Positions 1-8,008 of a DNA stretch of 64,000 bases are shown one piece after another. Position 1 is the stretch's first letter. Each line of letters opens with the position of its first letter. The stretch spans positions 417,667 to 481,666 of the forward strand of contig NZ_AORV01000065.1 of the NCBI RefSeq assembly GCF_000350485.1, in the 5' to 3' direction. The translations under genes and the position numbers were made by a program. The stretch comes from Ruminiclostridium cellobioparum subsp. termitidis CT1112. GTDB lineage: Bacteria > Bacillota > Clostridia > Acetivibrionales > DSM-1351. The notes beneath the pieces are model-generated. The model was not told the origin of the DNA. It saw only the letters and a program-made list of their open reading frames with translations, and made no database searches.

Positions 1-193
1 TCACCTTTTCTATTTCGCTGTTTACGCTTTTTGCATTCTGAGGACAGACTTTCAGGCAGTTTCCGCACAGGGTACATTCCTCATGAATAATCTCGGCCTG
101 GTCATTTCTGAAGGCTATTGCGTTAACAGGACAACTCCGTATGCACTTGTAGCAGTTTTTGCAATTTGCTTCCCTAAATTGGATTACACTCAT
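1..193 (-). CDS. Fe-S cluster protein, N-terminal part (window edge)
   Basis: The first 64 residues are visible and the rest lies beyond the left edge. Two CxxCxxCxxxCP motifs (residues about 11-21 and 44-55) show a bacterial-type 2x[4Fe-4S] ferredoxin domain at the very N terminus. The ATG at 193 overlaps the stop of the upstream 2Fe-2S ferredoxin gene (ATGA), so the two are translationally coupled. In clostridia, proteins starting this way next to a trimeric hydrogenase are often hydrogenase-like sensory proteins (ferredoxin domain plus H-cluster-like C-terminal domain, sometimes PAS). That assignment is inference from context because only the ferredoxin part can be read. Confidence 0.8.
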   Translation of the reverse strand, partial: MSVIQFREANCKNCYKCIRSCPVNAIAFRNDQAEIIHEECTLCGNCLKVCPQNAKSVNSEIEKV

Positions 194-447
194 AATTCCG
201 CCTCTAATCGATTAATAACCTTCTCATGAAAGAAACTTTCGGCATTGACGATAGCCACATCTCCGTAGAAAACATCACCTATTTTTACGCATACACCGTT
301 TGTACACTTGCCCATACAAAAGGAAGCTTTAAGCACCGCTTTTTCTTCCAAACGGTTTTCCTTAATAAGTCTCTGGAAGCAGTTTATGATCTGATACGAG
401 CCCTTGAGATGACACGAACTTCCCACGCATACATAAATATCAAGCAT
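190..447 (-). CDS. thioredoxin-like [2Fe-2S] ferredoxin
   Basis: An 85-residue protein with the C-x4-C (CVGSSC) and C-x3-C (CMGKC) ligand pairs of thioredoxin-fold [2Fe-2S] ferredoxins, the same fold as the NuoE domain. A longer frame starts at 474, but the ATG at 447 has GGAGG nine bases upstream and puts the first Cys close to the N terminus, as is usual in the family, so 447 is preferred. It is followed by an overlapping Fe-S protein gene and has its own promoter (515-543) with a Rex-like site over the start point. It probably carries electrons for the neighbouring hydrogenase or Fe-S sensor module. Family certain, partner inferred. Confidence 0.88.
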   Translation of the reverse strand: MLDIYVCVGSSCHLKGSYQIINCFQRLIKENRLEEKAVLKASFCMGKCTNGVCVKIGDVFYGDVAIVNAESFFHEKVINRLEAEL

Positions 448-492
448 TGTACTTATCCTCCATCTGCATACCAAACATAATAAAGATGTTCT

Positions 493-510
493 TTGTTAAA
501 CAAATAACAA
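493..510. promoter_or_regulatory. Rex-like redox operator
   Basis: The 18-mer TTGTTAAACAAATAACAA matches the clostridial Rex consensus TTGTTAA-N4-TTAACAA at all but one position. It lies just downstream of the -10 box of the ferredoxin promoter, over the expected start point, where binding would repress. Rex senses NADH/NAD+ and is known to control hydrogenase and fermentation genes. Binding here is inferred. Confidence 0.6.
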
Positions 511-514
511 TATA

Positions 515-543
515 ATTGTAAGCCATTGTTAAATTTATGTCAA
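515..543 (-). promoter_or_regulatory. sigma-A type promoter of the 2Fe-2S ferredoxin gene
   Basis: Read on the minus strand: TTGACA (538-543), a 17-base spacer, TACAAT (515-520). The start would fall near 508, about 60 bases before the ATG at 447. Confidence 0.7.
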
Positions 544-593
544 TCCATATGTGGCCTGTTAATATATCGTTTTGTTTAATTAATGCGTCTTAT

Positions 594-657
594 TGCCGGT
601 CAAGTGCCACTGATGCATTTTTACTTGTAAATGCATCAGCGTGCACTTTTCCCGGCA
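594..657. repeat. long imperfect inverted repeat
   Basis: The central stem TGATGCATTT/AAATGCATCA (611-620/629-638) is flanked by AGTGC/GCACT and TGCCGG/CCGGCA arms. It separates the small Cys-rich ORF from the ferredoxin promoter and could be a terminator, but there is no clear T-run. Confidence 0.5.
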
Positions 658-683
658 GGCAACCATGTTTTCCATGAATTCAA

Positions 684-818
684 CTACTTATTTTCACATC
701 CGCAGCAGTTATATTCCATATCGGTTCTGGCAGCATCTACAACCGAAAGCATCCTGCAAGGGTCATAACCTTTTTCTGCTCCACTTGTGCTAATTTCACA
801 ATTTTTCTTTCCAGGCAT
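684..818 (-). CDS. small Cys-rich protein downstream of hydA
   Basis: A 44-residue ORF starting at 818 behind GGGGTG and ending in TAG at 684. It starts MPGKKNCE and ends NCCGCENK, with five Cys (residues 7, 21, 38, 39 and 41). It lies 72 bases after the hydrogenase gene on the same strand and before a large hairpin, so it is probably the last gene of the hydrogenase operon. No family is recognised. The CC-G-C tail suggests metal or Fe-S binding (inference). The start context and placement support a real gene, but the short length leaves doubt. Confidence 0.55.
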   Translation of the reverse strand: MPGKKNCEISTSGAEKGYDPCRMLSVVDAARTDMEYNCCGCENK

Positions 819-890
819 ATTTACACCCCATTTCTTTATTTTCTGGATTTATTGGGTACTTTTACTTTGAATTTTTTTCATTTAACCTGC

Positions 891-2576
891 TTACTTATGG
901 TGTCTGTGAAGTATCTCCCTGTTGCTCTTCAATACTCCCTCGTATAGAGCTTCTATGGCCGGGTTGTCTTCGGACCTCTTTATGGGGGATGCCGTATCAA
1001 CCTTGTATATTCCCCTGGCTCTCTTTCTTCGTACGTCATTGTTCTGGGGAATAGGCTGTCCTGCGCCTCCGACACATCCGCCCGGGCAGGCCATGACCTC
1101 GACGAAATCAAACTTCTCCTCACCCCTGAGGATTTTTTTTATGAGGTTTTCAGCATTTTTCAGGCCGTGAGCCACACCGATCCTTACCTTCTGACCGTCA
1201 ATCTCGGCTGTGGCCTCCTTGACACCTTCCATTCCCCTGACTCCCGAGTATGAAATACCTTGCAGCACAGCAGCCGTTCTTTCCTTGTAGTAGTATCTCA
1301 AAACAGCTTCCGAAACACCGCCGCTGACTCCGAAGATGACACCTGCACCGCTTGTGAAGCCAAAGGGCATATCCAGGGCTTCATCTTCCAGCTCGTTAAA
1401 TACGATACCGTTCTCCTGGATCATTATCGCAAGCTCCTGGGTTGTTATGACCATATCCACATCCGGGATTCCGCCTGTCTTATTTTCAGGTCTTGCAGCT
1501 TCAAACTTTTTGGCTGTACAAGGCATTATTGCTATCACTATATTTTCTTTTCGGTCATCTTTATAGAGTTTTTTGAACTGCTCTTTTATGACAACACCGA
1601 ACATCTGCTGCGGCGAACGGCAGGATGAAACATTGTCCATCAATTCGGGATGCTTCTGTTCGGCATACTTGAACCAGGCAGGGCAGCAGGAACTGAACAG
1701 AGGCAGCTTATCCCTGTTCTGTATTCTGTCCATGAGTTCTTCCGCCTCTTCTATTACCGTAAGATCGGCGCCCACCGCCGTATCAAATATCTGATCAAAA
1801 CCCAGTTTTCTTAACGCAGCAACTATTTTGCCCATGGTGATGGCGCCGGGTTCCATTCCGAACTCCTCACCTATGGCCACCCTGACTGCAGGTGCAATCT
1901 GTGCGATTACACGCTTGTTCTTGTCCTGCAGGGCTTCATAGGCCCTGTCCATATCCTTCTTTATCATCAGTGCACCGGTTGGGCAAACTACACGGCACTG
2001 TCCGCAGTTTACACAGTCAACCTGATGCAGGGCTTTGTTAAATGCAGTGGTAACCTGAAGTTTTGAACCCCTGTATGCGAAATCCAATACCCCGACGCCC
2101 TGAATTTCCTGACAGGCTCTGACACAGTCTCCGCAAAGTATGCACTTGTTGGGGTTCCTTACAATTGAAGGGCCAAGATCATCAACAGGCATCTCCTTCT
2201 TTTCCTGCCCGAATCTGATCTTCTTGACTCCCACCTTCAGAGCGATTTCCTGCAGCTTGCACCTGCCGCTTTTTTCACAGGTGGTACAATCCCTGTCATG
2301 GTTTGCAAGGAGCAGCTCCAGGATCATTTTTCTGTGCTTTTTAAGTTTTTCGGTATTTGTCCAGACTTCCATTCCATCCTTGGGCGGAGTGGAGCAGGAA
2401 GTCAGTGTGCTCCCCCACTTATCCTCAACCATGCACATTCTGCAAGCGCCGTAGACGCTCAGTTCGGAATGGTAGCAGAAGGTAGGAAGTTCTATTCCCG
2501 CTTTGCGTATGACGGCAAGAATATTCTTTTCTTCATTGAATTCAACTATCTGTCCATCTATAATCATGTTTCCCAT
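891..2576 (-). CDS. hydA: [FeFe] hydrogenase catalytic subunit, trimeric type
   Basis: A 561-residue cytoplasmic H2-forming subunit. Visible modules: N-terminal [2Fe-2S] domain (Cys 34, 45, 48, 61), His-ligated [4Fe-4S] (His93, Cys97, 100, 106), two [4Fe-4S] motifs (Cys 145-155 and 188-198), then the H-cluster domain with L1 SSCCPAW (295-301), L2 MPCTAKKFE (351-359) and L3 MACPGGCVGG (495-504). All H-cluster Cys and the proton-relay Cys of L1 are present. The usual TSCCP is SSCCP and GGGQP is GGAGQP here, both mild changes. Start supported by AGGAGA. With the NuoF- and NuoE-like genes just upstream this is the HydABC architecture, which in relatives oxidises NADH and reduced ferredoxin together (electron bifurcation/confurcation). 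The trimer is inferred from gene order. Confidence 0.95.
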   Translation of the reverse strand: MGNMIIDGQIVEFNEEKNILAVIRKAGIELPTFCYHSELSVYGACRMCMVEDKWGSTLTSCSTPPKDGMEVWTNTEKLKKHRKMILELLLANHDRDCTTCEKSGRCKLQEIALKVGVKKIRFGQEKKEMPVDDLGPSIVRNPNKCILCGDCVRACQEIQGVGVLDFAYRGSKLQVTTAFNKALHQVDCVNCGQCRVVCPTGALMIKKDMDRAYEALQDKNKRVIAQIAPAVRVAIGEEFGMEPGAITMGKIVAALRKLGFDQIFDTAVGADLTVIEEAEELMDRIQNRDKLPLFSSCCPAWFKYAEQKHPELMDNVSSCRSPQQMFGVVIKEQFKKLYKDDRKENIVIAIMPCTAKKFEAARPENKTGGIPDVDMVITTQELAIMIQENGIVFNELEDEALDMPFGFTSGAGVIFGVSGGVSEAVLRYYYKERTAAVLQGISYSGVRGMEGVKEATAEIDGQKVRIGVAHGLKNAENLIKKILRGEEKFDFVEVMACPGGCVGGAGQPIPQNNDVRRKRARGIYKVDTASPIKRSEDNPAIEALYEGVLKSNREILHRHHK

Positions 2577-2592
2577 AAAAATTCTCCTATCT

Positions 2593-2623
2593 GCGTGCTC
2601 AACGTACTAAAGTACGTGCACGC
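2593..2623 (-). other. intercistronic stem-loop between hydB and hydA
   Basis: GCGTGC plus ACGTACT pair with AGTACGT plus GCACGC, with a three-base bulge on one arm, in the 135-base gap before hydA. A self-complementary AAGGATGCATCCTT lies at 2685-2698 in the same gap. There is no T-run, so processing or stabilisation of the hydA message is more likely than termination. Confidence 0.45.
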
Positions 2624-2711
2624 TATACTACAGTATTGAAAAGACGCTTGAGTTTTTGAAGCATGAAGGTTACAAATCCGTGCAAAGGATGCATCCTTCA
2701 CACTCTTTGCG

Positions 2712-4583
2712 TCAGGCCTCCTTTATGGCCTTAAAAGCACAAGCCTCGATACAGGCACCGCATTTGATGCATTTATCCGGGTTGATGGTGTATGGTTCTT
2801 TTACCTTGCCCACAATGGCCTGAACAGGGCAAAGCCTTGCACATTTGCTGCAGCCCTTGCATTTCTCCTTCTCAATTACAATTGAGCCCAGGGCTTTACA
2901 TGTATGTGTGACACATTTTTTGTCTACAACGTGCTCCACATATTCCTTCCTGAAATGCTTCAAAGTGCTTGCTACGGGACTTGCGGCAGATTTGCCCAAT
3001 CCGCACAGCGCCGTACTGCTTATGGTGTCGGCCAGTTCTTCCAGCAAATCAAGATCCCCGACGGTACCTTTTCCTTCGACTATCTTCTCAAGGATTTCAA
3101 GCATTCTCTTGGTTCCTTCCCTGCACGGAACGCATTTTCCGCAGGACTCGTTCTGTGTGAAGTTCATAAAGAATCTTGCAACCTCCACCATACAGGTATC
3201 TTCGTCCATAACAACAAGTCCGCCCGAACCGATCATGGCTCCCACCTTTTTCAGGGAATCAAAGTCCAGGGGCAGGTCCAGGTGTTCCTCTGTAAGACAG
3301 CCTCCTGAGGGGCCTCCTATCTGGACGGCCTTGAATTTCTTTCCATCTTTGATGCCGCCTCCGATATCGAATATTACTTCTCTCAGGGTAGTTCCCATAG
3401 GTACTTCTATAAGCCCGGTGTTGTTAACATTGCCGGTTATGGCAAAGGCTTTTGTTCCGGGGCTGTTTTCAGGTCCGATGCCTTTGAACCAGCTGCTTCC
3501 GTTCTTTATTATCAGAGGTACATTGGCAAAGGTTTCAACATTATTAAGGACCGTAGGCTTCTGCCACAAACCCTTTTCAACCGTTCTCGGAGGTTTTACC
3601 CTCGGCATGCCTCTTTCACCTTCTATGGATGCGGTCAATGCGCTTCCTTCTCCGCAGACGAAGGCTCCCGCCCCTTTGTTGATGTTTATATCGAAAGAGA
3701 AGCCGGAATTTAATATGTTCTTTCCCAGCAATCCGTGTTTTCTTGCATCTTCAATTGCTATTCTCAGCCTCTCCACCGCCAGAGGGTATTCCGCTCTGAC
3801 ATATATATATCCGGCAGTGCTTTTGGTTGCATAACCCGCAATGAGCATGCCTTCAATCACACCGTGAGGATCGCCCTCCATGATACTTCTGTCCATGAAG
3901 GCTCCCGGGTCGCCCTCGTCACCGTTACAGACAACATATTTTACTTCGCTGTCCTGTCTGAGCACCTGTGCCCACTTTCTTCCGGCAGGGTAACCTCCGC
4001 CACCTCTTCCTCTGAGGTTTGAATCAATGATTGACTGACATACCTCATCAGGCTTCATTTCAAACAACACCTTGCTAAGGGCTTCATAACCGCCTTTTGC
4101 AACATATTCCGCAAAGGATTCGGCATTTATGCTCCCGCAGTTTTTCAGAACCATTCTGGTCTGCTTGTGATAAAAGGGTATATCTTCCTGTGCTTTATAA
4201 ATACGGTTTTCAGCGCTGTACATGAGACGTTCTATGGGTTCATTGTTAATGAGTGTCTTTTCAACGATCTCAACACAATCCTCAAACTGAACCCTCAAAT
4301 ACAAATAATTTTCAGGCTCTATTCTAACCAGAGGACCCATTTCACAGAAGCCGTGGCAGCCGCTTTTCTTTACTCCTATCCCCTCTTTTTCATAATCCAG
4401 TTCCAGATCAACCAAAAGCTCATGTGCATCTATAAGTTCTCTGATCCTGTTGTAGATTTCAATCGATCCGCCGGCAACACAGCCTGTACCGGCACATACC
4501 AGGACCTTTTTTTTCTGATTATCCAGGGCATTTGTCGACTTGGCAGAAAAGGCTTTTAATTCTTTGAGATTGTTTATTTTCAT
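2712..4583 (-). CDS. hydB: NADH-binding flavoprotein subunit of the hydrogenase (NuoF-like)
   Basis: A 623-residue NADH:FMN subunit. An N-terminal thioredoxin-like [2Fe-2S] domain (Cys 30, 35, 76, 80) precedes the NuoF core: the Gly-rich RGRGGGGYPAGRKW loop (about 190-203), GDEGDPGAFMDRS for FMN/NADH binding, an SLBB region, and the [4Fe-4S] motif SCGKCVPCREGT (about 480-492). The C terminus adds two more CxxCxxCxxxC [4Fe-4S] motifs. This is the longer HydB form found in trimeric hydrogenases rather than plain NuoF. The start overlaps the NuoE-like stop (ATGA) with GGAG upstream, showing tight coupling. Role: moves electrons between NADH and the HydA Fe-S chain. Confidence 0.94.
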   Translation of the reverse strand: MKINNLKELKAFSAKSTNALDNQKKKVLVCAGTGCVAGGSIEIYNRIRELIDAHELLVDLELDYEKEGIGVKKSGCHGFCEMGPLVRIEPENYLYLRVQFEDCVEIVEKTLINNEPIERLMYSAENRIYKAQEDIPFYHKQTRMVLKNCGSINAESFAEYVAKGGYEALSKVLFEMKPDEVCQSIIDSNLRGRGGGGYPAGRKWAQVLRQDSEVKYVVCNGDEGDPGAFMDRSIMEGDPHGVIEGMLIAGYATKSTAGYIYVRAEYPLAVERLRIAIEDARKHGLLGKNILNSGFSFDININKGAGAFVCGEGSALTASIEGERGMPRVKPPRTVEKGLWQKPTVLNNVETFANVPLIIKNGSSWFKGIGPENSPGTKAFAITGNVNNTGLIEVPMGTTLREVIFDIGGGIKDGKKFKAVQIGGPSGGCLTEEHLDLPLDFDSLKKVGAMIGSGGLVVMDEDTCMVEVARFFMNFTQNESCGKCVPCREGTKRMLEILEKIVEGKGTVGDLDLLEELADTISSTALCGLGKSAASPVASTLKHFRKEYVEHVVDKKCVTHTCKALGSIVIEKEKCKGCSKCARLCPVQAIVGKVKEPYTINPDKCIKCGACIEACAFKAIKEA

Positions 4584-5056
4584 TGTCCTTCACTCCTTAA
4601 AGTCCTTAATATTTCAACTGTTGAATCGGGTGTCATTTTTGCGTAGACCTTGTCATTTATGGTGATAACGGGGGCCAATCCGCAGGCACCCAGACAGGAA
4701 ACCGTTTCAAGCGTGAACAGCATGTCATCCGTTGTATGTTTGCTGTCACTCAAGCCAAGCTCTTTTCTCATGGAATTCAATATGGGGATGGATTTCCTTA
4801 CATGACAGGCTGTTCCGTCACAGACCTTGATAATGTACTTTCCTTTTGGAACAAGTGAAAAATTTTCATAGAAAGTTGCTACACTGAATATTTTCGAGAG
4901 ATTGACATCCAGCTTTTCCGCAACGTATTCCATCAGTTCTTCAGGCAAATACTTGTACTCATTCTGGATCTCCTGCAGAACCGCGATCAGATATGATTTG
5001 TTATTATCATATTTTTTTAAGATACAGTCGACAACTTCAAATCTTGAATCGTTCAT
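4580..5056 (-). CDS. hydC: [2Fe-2S] subunit of the hydrogenase (NuoE-like)
   Basis: A small electron-transfer subunit with the NuoE ligands C-x4-C (CDGTAC) and C-x3-C (CLGAC), an N-terminal helical region and the typical VATFYENFSL segment. The frame is open to an ATG at 5086, but the ATG at 5056 has GGAG seven bases upstream and gives the family's usual N terminus, so it is preferred (158 residues). It is first gene of the hydrogenase operon and overlaps the NuoF-like gene by four bases. An imperfect dyad CCTGA-GG-TCAGG at 5147-5158 lies in its upstream region, but the promoter is not clear. Confidence 0.93.
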   Translation of the reverse strand: MNDSRFEVVDCILKKYDNNKSYLIAVLQEIQNEYKYLPEELMEYVAEKLDVNLSKIFSVATFYENFSLVPKGKYIIKVCDGTACHVRKSIPILNSMRKELGLSDSKHTTDDMLFTLETVSCLGACGLAPVITINDKVYAKMTPDSTVEILRTLRSEGQ

Positions 5057-5212
5057 TTTTATCTCCATTTCTGTTTCCCGTGCCATTTATTTTTTGCCTT
5101 AAAAGCAGGTACACTTTGTTATTTTTTTATCACAGTAATTTTAAGCCCTGAGGTCAGGTATCATCAATGTTTATATAGGGATACAATCGTAAAAAAATAT
5201 TGTTAGATAAGG

Positions 5213-5239
5213 TAAAAAAAAGCCTGCGAAAGCAGGCTT
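5213..5239 (-). terminator. Rho-independent terminator of the PNPOx-like gene
   Basis: Minus strand: AAGCCTGC - TTTC - GCAGGCTT followed by a run of T. A perfect 8-bp stem with a four-base loop. Confidence 0.9.
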
Positions 5240-5343
5240 CAAAGATAAAGATCATTTAAATGGATTTTGGGGTTATATATTAAAATTGAATTGTTTTAGG
5301 TTGTCCGGTAAATGATGAAATCGCCGCTGTTGCATTTTTTAAA

Positions 5344-5676
5344 TTAAAATACTTCATACTTTCCATCATCGGCAGCATATAAGGATTTTAACGAAGGATT
5401 ATCTTCAAGCAGGTGTTGTCTTGCCTCTATTCTGTCGTCCCGAACTGCAACTGCAGTCAGACGGATCCACGAGCCATCCTTAGACATACCTGAAATTTCA
5501 ACTTTTGGGTTTTTAATCATTTGAGCAAACACATTTTTTACATTGCTTGTGGAAGTATACAGCTTGCCTTCAAAAATCCCCAATGCACCGAACGGACGTA
5601 CTCTCGGCTGATCATCGTCCATGGTTGCAAGATAAAATGTTCCGCATTCTCTTAAATATTCCAGTACTTCTTCCAT
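5344..5676 (-). CDS. pyridoxamine 5'-phosphate oxidase-like flavin/heme protein, 3' frameshift
   Basis: A 110-residue member of the small split-barrel PNPOx-like family (start MEEVLEYLRE, core FYLATMDDDQPRVRPFG, strong AAGGAGT site). These proteins bind FMN or related cofactors and are usually about 130 residues. Here the frame stops after DGKYEVF. In the +1 frame the sequence carries on as YFNLKNATAAISSF and ends at 5280, just before the terminator, which is the C-terminal strand expected for the family. A small indel around 5345-5352, possibly loss of one copy of a TATTT repeat, would explain it. The protein is therefore likely truncated, unless this is a sequencing error. Confidence 0.8.
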   Translation of the reverse strand: MEEVLEYLRECGTFYLATMDDDQPRVRPFGALGIFEGKLYTSTSNVKNVFAQMIKNPKVEISGMSKDGSWIRLTAVAVRDDRIEARQHLLEDNPSLKSLYAADDGKYEVF

Positions 5677-5703
5677 TATTAATTACTCCTTCATTCTTTA
5701 ATA

Positions 5704-6804
5704 TTACTGGTTGGCGGCATCTCCCCAGACACCTACATCCCTGAGTCTGGCAATTATGGGAAGATGCTGGGTGCACTTGCCTTCACAAATGCCGCATTCA
5801 ATACATTCCTTAGCCTTCTTGTATTCAATGCCCCAATGATTTTTGAGATTATTTAAAACCTCCTGCTCATTTTGAAGTATCTTGTTGTTATAGGCCAACA
5901 TGAATTTTGATACGGGGATCTTCTTGGGACAATGTTCACAGTAACGGCAGCCGGTACATAGCTTATCCATGGAATTGAACAGCTTTCCTTCAATTTCCTT
6001 CAGCTTCTTTTCATCAAGTTTTTTAAGGTTTTCACCTATATGGCAGTTCTGCACGACCTCTTCAACACTTCCCATTCCGGCCAGTACGGTTGTAATTTCG
6101 TCATGGGATGCATTAAATCTCAAGGCTGCATCCACTACGGTTTCGTCATCCTCGCTTCTGATGAAATCAAAATATTCAGCCTTTTGTGGAATCAATCCCC
6201 CGCCCAGCGGGTTCATTACAGCAACACCAAGTCCCTTTTTACAGGCAGCCTGCAAGCCTTTTTGTCTGAATGGGAAATTCAGTATATTATAGCCCACTGT
6301 CATACCCTCAAACAAATCCTCGTTAACAATGGTTTCTATTTCATCACCATTGCAATGGGTTGAAAAAACAATATGCTCTATAAGCCCCTCTTCCTTTGCC
6401 TTGAGAGCTGCCTCATAAGCGCCGCCCTTAACCATCCTGCTTTTGAAGTCATCCATATTCAGAATGCACCAGATATGAAAGAAGTTGATTTTTTCAAGGT
6501 TCATCCGCTTCAGGGAAGTTTCCAGCTGCTCCCTGAGCTTTGCCCCATCTTTCTGGCTGCTTTTGGTTGAGACATAGAACTGCTTTTTCATGTTTTTAAA
6601 AGCATGGCTCATTATAAACTCACTGTTGTCATCACAGTAATAAGGCGCCGTATCAAAATAATTGACTCCAAGTTCTCCGGCCTTTACAACAATCTCGGCA
6701 CACTTATCATAGTCATAGGTATCCCCCGTCTTTAGAAATCTCATTCCCCCAAAACCTATAACGGATATGTCTTTGCCGGTTTTACCGTATTTTTTATAAA
6801 TCAT
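5704..6804 (-). CDS. aldo/keto reductase with C-terminal 4Fe-4S domain
   Basis: A 366-residue NADPH-type oxidoreductase. The TIM-barrel AKR domain shows GFGGMRF, YFDTAPYY (catalytic Asp and Tyr) and STKSSQK (catalytic Lys). The C terminus adds Fe-S ligands in CTGCRYCEHCPKKIPV and CIECGICEGKC. AKRs with such tails are common in anaerobes, with natural substrates mostly unknown. The frame opens at 6816, but that upstream ATG is part of the ribosome site (ATGGAGGTAAAAATG), so the ATG at 6804 is used. A good promoter lies at 6893-6921. The PNPOx-like gene follows after 27 bases and is likely co-transcribed. Confidence 0.9.
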   Translation of the reverse strand: MIYKKYGKTGKDISVIGFGGMRFLKTGDTYDYDKCAEIVVKAGELGVNYFDTAPYYCDDNSEFIMSHAFKNMKKQFYVSTKSSQKDGAKLREQLETSLKRMNLEKINFFHIWCILNMDDFKSRMVKGGAYEAALKAKEEGLIEHIVFSTHCNGDEIETIVNEDLFEGMTVGYNILNFPFRQKGLQAACKKGLGVAVMNPLGGGLIPQKAEYFDFIRSEDDETVVDAALRFNASHDEITTVLAGMGSVEEVVQNCHIGENLKKLDEKKLKEIEGKLFNSMDKLCTGCRYCEHCPKKIPVSKFMLAYNNKILQNEQEVLNNLKNHWGIEYKKAKECIECGICEGKCTQHLPIIARLRDVGVWGDAANQ

Positions 6805-6892
6805 TTTTACCTCCATACTACAACAATTTAATAATACAAGAACTATTGAACATTAGCGGACAAAAATTCATGGTTTTCTTCATACAAAGTTT

Positions 6893-6921
6893 AGTATAAT
6901 ACCATTTGACTCCTGTGACAA
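6893..6921 (-). promoter_or_regulatory. promoter of the aldo/keto reductase gene
   Basis: Minus strand: TTGTCA (6916-6921), 17-base spacer, TATACT (6893-6898). The leader would be about 80 bases. Confidence 0.65.
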
Positions 6922-6935
6922 TGTATAATCTTATC

Positions 6936-6976
6936 TAAAAACCCTGACAATTTTAATCAGATTAAAATAATCAGGG
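6936..6976 (-). terminator. terminator of the metallopeptidase gene
   Basis: CCCTGA and ATTTTAAT arms (6942-6957) pair with ATTAAAAT and TCAGGG (6961-6976). On the minus strand the stem runs into TTTTTAGA. Confidence 0.8.
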
Positions 6977-6997
6977 CCTGCTCAATTAATTTTCAGC

Positions 6998-7747
6998 TTA
7001 ATCAAGAGTTAATTTATTTCCATTTTCCTTCAGCCATTTCCTGTGATTTTTATAGTCAGGGCAGACTTTCCCCACTAAAGCCCAAAAGTTTGAAGAATGG
7101 TTTAATTCCTTCATATGGCACAGCTCGTGAACTATCACATAATCCATCACTTCAACCGGAGCCATGACCAGCTTCCAGTTGAAATTGAGATTCCCGCTGG
7201 AGCTGCAGCTGCCCCAGCGTGTTTTTTGTTCACGTATGGTCACTCTTCCCGGTGACACGCCAATCTGCTGCGAATAGGCAGGTAATCTGCCTTCAAGCTT
7301 TTTGGCAAATTGTGCTACATACCATTCCCTCAAAACAGCCCTGAGCTCTTCGGGTTTTTCCGGCACTTTATGGTATACTTCCAAGCTGTTTTCTCCCAGC
7401 CTGACTACCGGCCTTTTCAGCAGCCGGTCTTCAATAAGTTTAAGTTTATAAACCCGGCCCATATAAAGATAGCCCTCTCCGTCAATAAAAGCTCTGGGGC
7501 CGTCTGAACCGGCAGCTTGGGCTTCTATTGCAGACAATTTGTCCAAAATCCAGGAAGCCTTTTTCTCAAGCAGTTCCCTTATGGTGGTTTCCGATACCCT
7601 ATACGGTCCTGCGACAGTTATGGCACCGTTTTTGTCTATTGAAATACCAATGCTCCTTCTGCCGGTTCTTTTAAGTGTATACTTTAACTCCCTGCCTCCA
7701 AGCACTATTTTAAGTTCTTTAAACTGATTGCCCGCATAGGTTTTCAA
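6998..7747 (-). CDS. YgjP/SprT-like zinc metallopeptidase
   Basis: A 249-residue protein of the DUF45/YgjP (M48-type) metallopeptidase family. The zinc site is HELCHMKELNH near residue 200, preceded by the family signature TRWGSCSSSGNLNFNW. It is cytoplasmic, with no signal peptide, and its substrate is unknown. The frame is open further upstream, but GGGAGGTTAAT stands directly before a TTG at 7747, and the upstream part is the dispersed leader repeat seen at other genes here. TTG is therefore taken as the start. A terminator follows at 6936-6976. Confidence 0.87.
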   Translation of the reverse strand: MKTYAGNQFKELKIVLGGRELKYTLKRTGRRSIGISIDKNGAITVAGPYRVSETTIRELLEKKASWILDKLSAIEAQAAGSDGPRAFIDGEGYLYMGRVYKLKLIEDRLLKRPVVRLGENSLEVYHKVPEKPEELRAVLREWYVAQFAKKLEGRLPAYSQQIGVSPGRVTIREQKTRWGSCSSSGNLNFNWKLVMAPVEVMDYVIVHELCHMKELNHSSNFWALVGKVCPDYKNHRKWLKENGNKLTLD

Positions 7748-7810
7748 ATTAACCTCCCAAGCCATTTTATGGCTTTGAGCCACATAGCGGCAACAAAATT
7801 GTAATGAGAT
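7748..7810 (-). repeat. leader repeat, copy E (variant with extra hairpin)
   Basis: Minus strand: TTAC-A-ATTTTGTTGCCGCTATGTGGCTCA, then an extra AAGCCAT-aaa-ATGGCTT hairpin, then GGGAGGTTAAT and the TTG start. It shares the ATTTTGT-GCCGC block, the GGCTCA block and the ribosome site with copies A-D. Confidence 0.65.
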
Positions 7811-8008
7811 TTATTTTCCTTCATCGCTATCAGGCACAATAAAGGTGGTTATTCAATACGTTCTCAAGATTGATATTATCAAAGCAAAATTTCCATGTCA
7901 ACTTTGGGGCCGGGGATTGGAACGCAATACTTTTCAATTTTTCCGGCACTTTTGAATATACATATATAAGGATTAATATAAGGATTAAAATTGGGGTGTT
8001 GCTAAACA

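Noticed and set aside
2845..3834. 329-codon plus-strand frame opposite hydB
   Set aside because: It is the antisense shadow of a well-supported NuoF-like gene, with no ribosome site or family resemblance.
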